Of a stretch of 64,000 bases of DNA, positions 43,478 through 50,900 are shown one piece after another. Made by a program: the position numbers and the translations under genes. Under the pieces are notes generated by a model. That model made no database searches. It was not told where the DNA came from and worked only from the letters and a program-made list of their open reading frames with translations. Origin of the DNA: Mycobacterium sp. IS-1496. GTDB lineage: Bacteria; Actinomycetota; Actinomycetes; Mycobacteriales; Mycobacteriaceae. Location of the stretch: contig NZ_LQIU01000002.1 of assembly GCF_001499995.1 (NCBI RefSeq), positions 96,564 to 160,563 on the forward strand, read 5' to 3'. How positions within the stretch are numbered: the first letter of the stretch is position 1; each line of letters opens with the position of its first letter.

Positions 43478-44433
43478 GACTTGGCTCCGGCCCATTCCCG
43501 CACCGAGTACTGGTTCTCCAGGGAACCGTCGGCGTTGAGGAACTCGTAGGCGGCCTCGAGTTGGTCGACGCCCTTGGCGGGGAACGGTTCGGTGTTGAAC
43601 TCGTCGACCTTCGTCGACTGCTTGACGAATTCGAGGTCGGTTCCGTCGGTCTGCGCGACCCAGGCCGTGTAGTCGCCGAAGTTCTCGGTGATGTCGCGGT
43701 TGACCGCGGTGACCGCTCGGCGCCAGGACTCGGCGAATTCGGGGTGCTCGTCGGTGAAGGGCGACAATGCGATGTTGGTGCCCGTGCTGCCCAGGCCGTG
43801 CCGGGACAGGCTGTCGATGATGGGGAAGCCCTTGTCCTGCAACTCGATAGCGCTGGCACCGGTCACGACGGTGGCGTCGATCTGGCCGGAACTCAGACCG
43901 GCGATCGATTCGGGGGTGGGCACGTCCCGGACCTGGATCTTGCCGGTGAGGCCGGCGGCGTCGATCAGCTGTTTGGCCGCGCGGTCCCGGATGGTGCCCT
44001 GCGGGGCGGTGACGTTCTTGCCGACGAGGCCCGCGATGTCGGTCGGGCCGCCCTTGGCGCCGACCAGCCAGGCGTCGCTGTTGATCGAATCCAGGGCCAG
44101 CAGCACCACTTTCGGATCCCGACTGCGTGCCCGCAGGGCGGGGTTGTCACCGATCGCGGCGACATCGACGGCGCCGGCGAACAACGCCGAGGCGACATCG
44201 CTGCCGGACTGAAAGAACGAGTACTCGATCTTGTCGACGCCCGCGTCCTTGAGCTGCTCGGCGAGGATGCCCTGCTTGTCGCCCCACCCGAGTGAACCGG
44301 CGGGGGTGCCGGTCGGCGAGGTGGCGCCGATGCGCAGCGTGTAGCCGCCTGAACTGTCGTCATTGCTGGTGCACGCGACCGCAGAGGCGAGGACGGCAAG
44401 AGTCAGGGCGGTGCGGACGAGAGGGCGAAGCAT
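43474..44433 (-). CDS. SsuA/TauA-like ABC transporter binding lipoprotein
   Basis: From ATG 44433, preceded by GGAGG, the 319-residue protein has a signal ending in the lipobox ASAVAC (Cys near residue 21). A family-9/NMT1-type binding domain follows, with LRIGATSPTGTPAGSLGWG, SDVASALFAGAVDVAAIGDN and GQIDATVVTGASAIELQD. Such proteins deliver sulfonates, taurine, nitrate or thiamine precursors. It is the first gene of a five-gene operon with permease, ATPase, flavoprotein and ferredoxin. The coupling of import to a flavin/iron-sulfur redox pair is the main functional clue. Confidence 0.87.
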   Translation of the reverse strand: MLRPLVRTALTLAVLASAVACTSNDDSSGGYTLRIGATSPTGTPAGSLGWGDKQGILAEQLKDAGVDKIEYSFFQSGSDVASALFAGAVDVAAIGDNPALRARSRDPKVVLLALDSINSDAWLVGAKGGPTDIAGLVGKNVTAPQGTIRDRAAKQLIDAAGLTGKIQVRDVPTPESIAGLSSGQIDATVVTGASAIELQDKGFPIIDSLSRHGLGSTGTNIALSPFTDEHPEFAESWRRAVTAVNRDITENFGDYTAWVAQTDGTDLEFVKQSTKVDEFNTEPFPAKGVDQLEAAYEFLNADGSLENQYSVREWAGAKS

Positions 44434-44613
44434 GGTGGGCCTCCGGGAGGGTTCGCGTGAAAGGCACGATCGCACTCCAGTAGATGCCGAAGACCGGGCG
44501 GAGACGACGGTTCGGATCAGTCTGACCGGAAGGCGTCGGTGTGGCCGCGGTAATTAAAGTCATTGGACGCATAAGGATTGGCGAAGCCCGGAGCCGCGGG
44601 CACAGTGTCGCGC

Positions 44614-45231
44614 ATGACCACCATCGCCGAACGTCCCGACTCCAGCCTGACGCCGACCCGGATCTCGCGACTCGAGGTGCCCGAGGTCGAAGCACTGCGC
44701 AATGCCGCCGTGAAGAACTTCTTCACCCGGCAGCAGCGCGAGGAAGGGCTGACCTCCAATTGGTTCCGCGCGCTGTCGCTCAACGAGGATGATCTCGGCC
44801 GGCTCAACAGCTATTTGCTGCCGCTGCTGGGCGCCGACGGCCGCGGTGGGCTCACGGCCCGCGAACGTGAGGTGATCGCCACCGTGGTGTCTGGCGAGAA
44901 CCGTTGCGCCTACTGCCATACCAACCACGCGAACAAGCTCGGGAAGGTGGCGGGGGACTGGTCGTTCGGGCAGCGCGTGGCGATCGACCATCACCAGGTC
45001 GCCGAACTGACCGACCGGGAACGCGCGCTCGCCGATCTGGCGATCGCGGTGAACAACGATCCGCAGTCGCTACGCGATGCGGACTTCGACCGGTTGCGGC
45101 AGTTGGGACTCGACGATCACCTGATCCTGGAGGGCATCTCGATCGCGGCATTCATCGGTGCCACCAATCGGATCGGTATCGCGCTGTCGGTGCCGCCGAA
45201 TCCGGAATACACGGGCGTCCCGCACCACTGA
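44614..45231 (+). CDS. Carboxymuconolactone decarboxylase-fold (AhpD-like) peroxidase-related protein
   Basis: This 205-residue protein has the AhpD-like redox motif CAYCHTNHA (CxxC followed by His, near residue 94) inside an all-helical CMD domain, with LTAREREVIATVVSGEN just before it. Peroxidase-related members use the two cysteines to reduce peroxides or act as thiol hydrolases. ATG 44614 is used; a GTG nine bases earlier is possible. It is divergent from the ABC transporter/flavoprotein operon across 180 bases and may handle reactive by-products of that pathway. Confidence 0.82.
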   Translation: MTTIAERPDSSLTPTRISRLEVPEVEALRNAAVKNFFTRQQREEGLTSNWFRALSLNEDDLGRLNSYLLPLLGADGRGGLTAREREVIATVVSGENRCAYCHTNHANKLGKVAGDWSFGQRVAIDHHQVAELTDRERALADLAIAVNNDPQSLRDADFDRLRQLGLDDHLILEGISIAAFIGATNRIGIALSVPPNPEYTGVPHH

Positions 45232-45541
45232 CCCGCTGTTGCCGAGCCCGGCCGGAAGTCGGTTCCACCCGCTCGGCGCCTGGGTGGCGAATCACACGCA
45301 GTCGCGACCGGTTCGCGTGGGACTGGCGGTGCCGGAGTGCGTGTGACCTTGGTCGCCGACAGCGCTGCGGCCGAGGAAGCCGTCCAACGCGCTCGGTGGT
45401 AGCGAGTCGGTTGCTGCGGTGAGCGATGTGAAGGCCCTGCTGTGTTGAGCTCTACCCGGCGCTCGCCGGTCCACCCACCAAACCTTTGCTGCGCTATCGC
45501 AAGTTCGCGGAAATGTCAGTGGCCGACGCTACTCTGATCGA
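45232..45541. other. 310-base intergenic region without recognised gene
   Basis: I see no convincing reading frame, repeat or RNA gene here. The last part before 45542 lacks a clear ribosome-binding site, so the following gene may be leaderless or start at a later ATG. Confidence 0.4.
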
Positions 45542-47524
45542 ATGCTTACCGAAATCACGGTTCGCGGGATGTCCGGGGCGTCCCGCCCGCCGGAACGAGG
45601 TACTGTTCTCGCCTCGATCAGCTACGCCGGCCCGTCGATGGAGCCGGTGTACTCGCGCGTCGCACGTGATCTTGAAATCGTGCAGGCATCCGTGGCTGAG
45701 CTGAAGGACGGCGAGGATCCTGCGATCACCTGGTGGTCCGCTGACCGCTTACGCACCTGGTCGACCCGGCCCTGGAATCAGGACGGTGAACTGCTGCCGC
45801 TCGAGCACCACGCAAGCGTCAGCCTGCAAGTGAAGTTCCGCGAGTTCACCGCGCTGTCGTCCTGGGTCAGCCGGCATGTCACGCAGACCGAGGGATTTCG
45901 AGTCACGAATATCGGCTGGACGCTGACGGCAGAACGACGCGATGAGTTGGTCCGCCAGGTCCGCGAGCATGCGGTTCACGACGCCGTCGAACGCGCCCAG
46001 CAGTACGCCGACGCTCTCGGGCTGGGCACGATCAGCCCCGTCGCGATCGCCGACGCAGGGATGCTCGTCGCCAATCTCCGCCCTGAGGTGGGCACTGGGC
46101 AGACCTACGCGGTGACGCGGGCGCCCGCGGGGCACTCTGCCTACGGATCGAACGTCGAACTGGTACCGCAAGACATCGAGGTCACCGCCTCGGTTGACGC
46201 GCGGTTCATCGCGGACGGGTCGAATCCGCGTTCATCGCACCTCTCAGACGAGTCAGAGGAGACCGATGGGCCCACATTGGAGCCTGAGCAAGACCCGAAC
46301 GTACCGAGCGTTTTCGAATACCGCGACGATGACGCGGGATATCTGGCCTGGTGTGCCAATCACCGTGATGGCTTCGTCATCAACATCTTGCGCAGGTACA
46401 GCGCGAAACAAGCGCGCGTGCATCGCGCCGACTGTTGGACACTAAGCGGTGCAGAAACCAAGAAGGGCGCACTCACCGGCACCAATGTGAAGGTGTGCGC
46501 GGGCCGGCTAGCCGACCTCGAACAGTGGGCAGTCAACCAAGTGGGTCATCCGATCCAACGTTGCGGGACTTGCTTCCCCGGTGGCAGCGCCGCACAACCC
46601 GTCTCACCCGAGGGCACTGAGCCGCCCATGACGGCCCCGACGCCGGAGATTCGCCACGGAATCCGGGGACCGAGAGGCAGTGGGGTGGTCGAGGCGTGGG
46701 CGGACGACTACATCAAGTTCGGGAATCTGCCTGAATGGCAGCGCCGACTGCGAGGCGAAATCCGCACTCACTGCGGAGAATTGGATCCATCGGCAGATCA
46801 AGTGCTGCACGCCACGTTCTTCGGCCCGAAACACCCCAGAGCCGACATCGAGAACCTTCTCCTCTACAACATCGACACCTTCAGAATTGCCGGCGCAAAC
46901 GGGATCCGTTTCGAGCACGGCTCGGGATTGCTCCCAGCGACGGACGATCAGCAGTACCAGTTCGGCTACCGCTACGCGCTCGCGCCGCGATCTGGAACCT
47001 TCGAGCATTGGCAGCGGGGGCGAACCCTGGCATCGTTCGGCTGGATCGACTTGGGTGACTCCGCTGACGAAACGAAACTGGCCCCGGTGTGGTTGGCGCT
47101 GTCCCGCGGCGAGACGAGGGCTCTCGAGCCAATTGCGCCCGACGCACCGTTCGCCCTTCGGCTCGAGATCTCGCCGCCGGATGATGTCACGCCGGCGTGG
47201 GGCGGACTGATGAAGGGGATCTTCGATGGGGTCATCTGCGCAGTCCAAGCCCACACAGACCGCACAGTCCTACCGGACGTCGTGGCACGGCTCGCGGAAA
47301 CACTCCCGGCGGATTCCGCTGAGATCGAACAGCATCTGCTTGATCAGCGTCGAGCAGTGCTTGGCGTAGTGCACCGACTCGTCGCCCCCTATGGCAAGGG
47401 CGTCAAGTGGGACCCCTGCGACCACTTGTGCGTCGCCGGCGAGTTGCTCGCTGCTGAATCAGCGCTTGCAGGGCTCGGTGACCGCTGGGCGATCAGAGGT
47501 GAGGTGTTCGAGGTGACCCGGTGA
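45542..47524 (+). CDS. Multidomain protein with N-terminal SIMPL domain and Cys/His-rich central domain
   Basis: This 660-residue protein of unknown function has three parts. Residues about 1-225 resemble the SIMPL (DUF541) domain: an ITVRGM start, DAVERAQQYADALGLG and PVAIADAG. Residues about 255-348 form a compact domain with GYLAWCANHRDGFVIN, VHRADCWTLSG, VKVCAGRLADLEQWA and RCGTC. His294, Cys298, Cys319, Cys341 and Cys344 could bind a metal. Residues about 375-660 form an unrecognised domain. SIMPL proteins are usually exported, but there is no signal peptide or membrane segment here, so it is probably cytosolic. No good ribosome-binding site precedes ATG 45542. Confidence 0.7.
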   Translation: MLTEITVRGMSGASRPPERGTVLASISYAGPSMEPVYSRVARDLEIVQASVAELKDGEDPAITWWSADRLRTWSTRPWNQDGELLPLEHHASVSLQVKFREFTALSSWVSRHVTQTEGFRVTNIGWTLTAERRDELVRQVREHAVHDAVERAQQYADALGLGTISPVAIADAGMLVANLRPEVGTGQTYAVTRAPAGHSAYGSNVELVPQDIEVTASVDARFIADGSNPRSSHLSDESEETDGPTLEPEQDPNVPSVFEYRDDDAGYLAWCANHRDGFVINILRRYSAKQARVHRADCWTLSGAETKKGALTGTNVKVCAGRLADLEQWAVNQVGHPIQRCGTCFPGGSAAQPVSPEGTEPPMTAPTPEIRHGIRGPRGSGVVEAWADDYIKFGNLPEWQRRLRGEIRTHCGELDPSADQVLHATFFGPKHPRADIENLLLYNIDTFRIAGANGIRFEHGSGLLPATDDQQYQFGYRYALAPRSGTFEHWQRGRTLASFGWIDLGDSADETKLAPVWLALSRGETRALEPIAPDAPFALRLEISPPDDVTPAWGGLMKGIFDGVICAVQAHTDRTVLPDVVARLAETLPADSAEIEQHLLDQRRAVLGVVHRLVAPYGKGVKWDPCDHLCVAGELLAAESALAGLGDRWAIRGEVFEVTR

Positions 47525-47645
47525 CACAACGTGTTGGTCACGAGCCGACAGGGACGGTCGTAGTCGGTTAGCACATAGGCGGGAGCGTCGGTAGGAATGC
47601 TGAGGCGGAATCAAACTCACGTCATCCTGCACGGGGGAGTAAGAC

Positions 47646-47825
47646 ATGATCGAGTGCCGTAAGTGCGCGGCGGGCCTGTGCAGCCATGGTGCGCAGTGTT
47701 CGATGATGATCCGCTGGTACGACGATGCGTGGGATGGCACGTTCTGGCGACGCTGTGAGTGCACCGCCTCGATCGACGCGCCGGGGTACCCCGTGACGGT
47801 CAGTCGCCTCGACGGACGCCAGTAG
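47646..47825 (+). CDS. 59-residue cysteine-rich small protein
   Basis: ATG 47646 follows a strong GGGGGAG site by six bases. The product starts IECRKCAAGLCSHGAQCS and continues through FWRRCECTASIDAPG to RLDGRQ. Six cysteines and one histidine in 59 residues, arranged CxxC...C...C...CxC, suggest a small zinc-binding or iron-sulfur domain. No family is recognised. It lies 121 bases downstream of the SIMPL-domain gene on the same strand and could be a partner of it. It has no signal peptide. Confidence 0.6.
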   Translation: MIECRKCAAGLCSHGAQCSMMIRWYDDAWDGTFWRRCECTASIDAPGYPVTVSRLDGRQ

Positions 47826-47987
47826 CGGTACGGATCTCACTGTCGGCCCGGAAAACCCTGCACACGTTGCGGATTGACACCCAGCCACTTGCCTGTCGAT
47901 CGTAACGTTTGGTGCACCCAATCGACACCACCAGCGGGCAGGGCCGCAATCGGTTATCGGAAATCGGAACACCTTCGGCCCGGCGAG

Positions 47988-50900
47988 CTACTCAATGACC
48001 ACCCGGTCAGTGGCGCCTCGGCCGAATACTTCGGGTGAGTACATCTCCTCGGCCTTGGGCGGCCCGGCGGTGAACGTGCCCGGGGTCGTCGCGCGGGCCG
48101 TGTACCGGTACCGGTACGAGCCCTCCCACAGCAGCGAGGTGAACGCTTCGGCGCGGTCGTCGCGCAGGTTTTCGTGGTCGAACCACGGCCGGCTCCACCA
48201 CCACCAATGGCCAGCACCGCGTCCGGGTCCGCCGAGCCCCGGTCCGCCGATGACACCGACCTCGGACCCGTCGGGCGCCGCGTCCCTTGCGGTGGTGGCC
48301 AGTGATGGGTCGAGCGGCTCGAGTCCGGCAGGCAGTGGATCCACCAGGGCGACGTGGTAGCGCCGCGCCCGTGCGGTCATGAGGAGGCTGACCCTGATGC
48401 GGGCCCCGGCCCGGATGTGCCAGGTCCCGTCATCGTCGCGGTGGACGTCGGCCGGGTCGTCGAGCGCCTCGTACGTCCGGGACACCTCGAACCCACGGTC
48501 GAGCGGCTCGAGGGCGAGGTCAGCGGGGGCATACCGCATACCGAGCCGGTAGTAGAGCCGTCCGGGACCATCCTTGGCGAGAAGCACATCTCGTGCACCC
48601 ATCCCGGTTGACAACGTCGCCATTGGGACGACGAGGTGGCGCCGGTCGGCGGACCGGCCCTGGAACGCCTGCTCGCCGGCGAAGTCCTCACCTAGCCACA
48701 GCCGCGCGGTGATGTCGGGCGTGACGGCCTCGTAGGTGTCGAAGTAGCGGCCGAGCGCCAGCAGCACGAACGAGTTCTCCTGGGTAGTCGCCCATCGGCC
48801 CGCCGTGCGGTGGCCCAGCAGTCCTGCCACGAGTTTGGGTATGAGGTCGCTGTCGGGCTGGTCCGCGATCAGCGCCTCGAGGACGACAGCGTCGGCGCGC
48901 CGGTCCGACGCCAGCAGCAGATGGGCGCCGTCCTCGTACCGCACGGCCACCGATGCGGCGCCGGGCGTCTCGACCACGCGGTTGGCGAGTTCCCGCCGGA
49001 CCTCGCGCGTTTCGTGATGTGAGTCGGGATCGGCGGCCAGGACTGGCAGCAGCCAGGCGAGTCCCTCGACGGACAACGCGCCGTCCGCGCGTTGACCCGG
49101 CACGCTGTGGGCGACGACCAGTTGGCGGGCCGACGCCGGATCCGGGTCGCCGAGCGCCGCCCGGACGGAGATGGCGTAGGCCTCGATCACGGCGCGGGCA
49201 TTCGCCGGGTAGTCGCGGGGGAATCGCCGCCCGATGGTCCGCAGGTAGCCGAGCAGGGCGGTCGACACCGGCTCCGGGACCTCGAACCCCTTCGCCCGTG
49301 CGCGAGCGAGCGCGTTGCCGACGTGCACGCTGATGTACGGCCACGACTCCTCGGTCGGCCGCCACCAGCCGAAACCGCCGTCTGCACCCTGGCGCGCCGT
49401 CAGCACCTTGATGTCGCGTCGGACAGCCGCCTCCAACTCCGCCGGAGAAGCCTGCCCCTCGGTACCGAAGGCCGCCAGCACGTCGCTCAGGGCGGCGATG
49501 GCCAGCACGCGCGAGGCCAACTGCTCGGCGCAGTCGAACGGGTAGGCGACCAGGTACGCGACGGCGTCGGCCAGGGCCGCAACCCCGGTCGAGGATGTCG
49601 TGACCTCGAGCCCTCCGAAGGACGGGACCGCGCCGGCGGGTGCCCGGATGGGCTGCTCCAGCGCGGCCTCGTCGAGAACACCGTGCAGCGCGTAGGCCTC
49701 GGTTGTCGCCGGCGACCGTACGGGCAGGGTCACCGTGGCGGCGTCGGCGTCCGGGCCTGCCGCGGCGGCGACCTGGAACCGGGCCTGCCCTACCGCGTCG
49801 GTGGTGGCCGGGAACCGGACCTCGGCCCGGTCGTTGCCGGGCACGACGAGGCGGCGTCCGCCACCGGCCGTCAGCGCCGCGTTGCTCGCTCGCACGGCCA
49901 CGTCGACCTCGAGTGGCACGTCGGCCTGGTTCTGGACGACCACCGGCAGTTCGAACGTGTCGCCCCACGCGAGGAAGCGTGGCGCCGACGGGCGGATCAT
50001 CAGGGGCAGGCGGGCGGTCAGCGAGGACTCGCCCACACCGAACCGGGCAACCCCGTCGGTCGCGACGGCGAGGACGCGGTAGCGGGTGAGGTTGTCGGGG
50101 ACCGTGACCGGGACGGCGGCCCGACCGTTCGCATCGGTGGTGACGGCGGCCGCAAACAAGGCGAGCGCGCTGAAGTCGGTCCGGGCACGGATCGGCGGCG
50201 AGACGGCGGCGCCTCGATCCGCCATCGCCAGGGCCATAGGCGAGGGCATCACTGCGCCGGTGGGCGGTCCATCCTCCAGAGCCAAGTCCGGTTCCGACTC
50301 CTCGGTCAGCGCGAGCGTGTCGGGCCGTGCGAGCAGCACTCTCGGTCGCGACCGGGTCGTCTCCACACCGGCATCCCGCCCCGGGTAGAACACGCCGAGC
50401 GGGTTCGGATTGGTGTACCCCGCGACGGCCAGCACGGACTCGTCCACCACGATCACGGTGGCACCGGCGCCGGCCACGGGGGCTCCATCGGCACCGGTGA
50501 CCGCCAGGTCCAGCACGGTTTCCTCGCCTGGCCGGAGACCAGGCGACCGAGGCGTGATGGCCACGGCCAGCGTCCGGGAAACCGGCGGCACGGAGAGGTG
50601 AACGCTGCCGGAGGCGAAGGCGGGCCGCGTGACACCGGCCGGCGCATCGGAGCGCGCGACGGCGCCGGTCAACAAAATGTGCACGTCAACGCCGGGGGTG
50701 AACGCGTCCTCCACCGGGATGCGGAGGGTGTGAAAGGAGTCGGTGACATGCAGCGGCTCGGTGCGCACGACGCCGTCGCGCTCCAAGAGCACCTGCCCGT
50801 AGGCCGGCGTGAAGGGCGCCAGCAGCAGCACCTCGGCCACGTCGCCGGGCATGTAGGCCGGCCGGTGCGGAATCAGTTGCAGCTCATCGCCTTTGACCTG

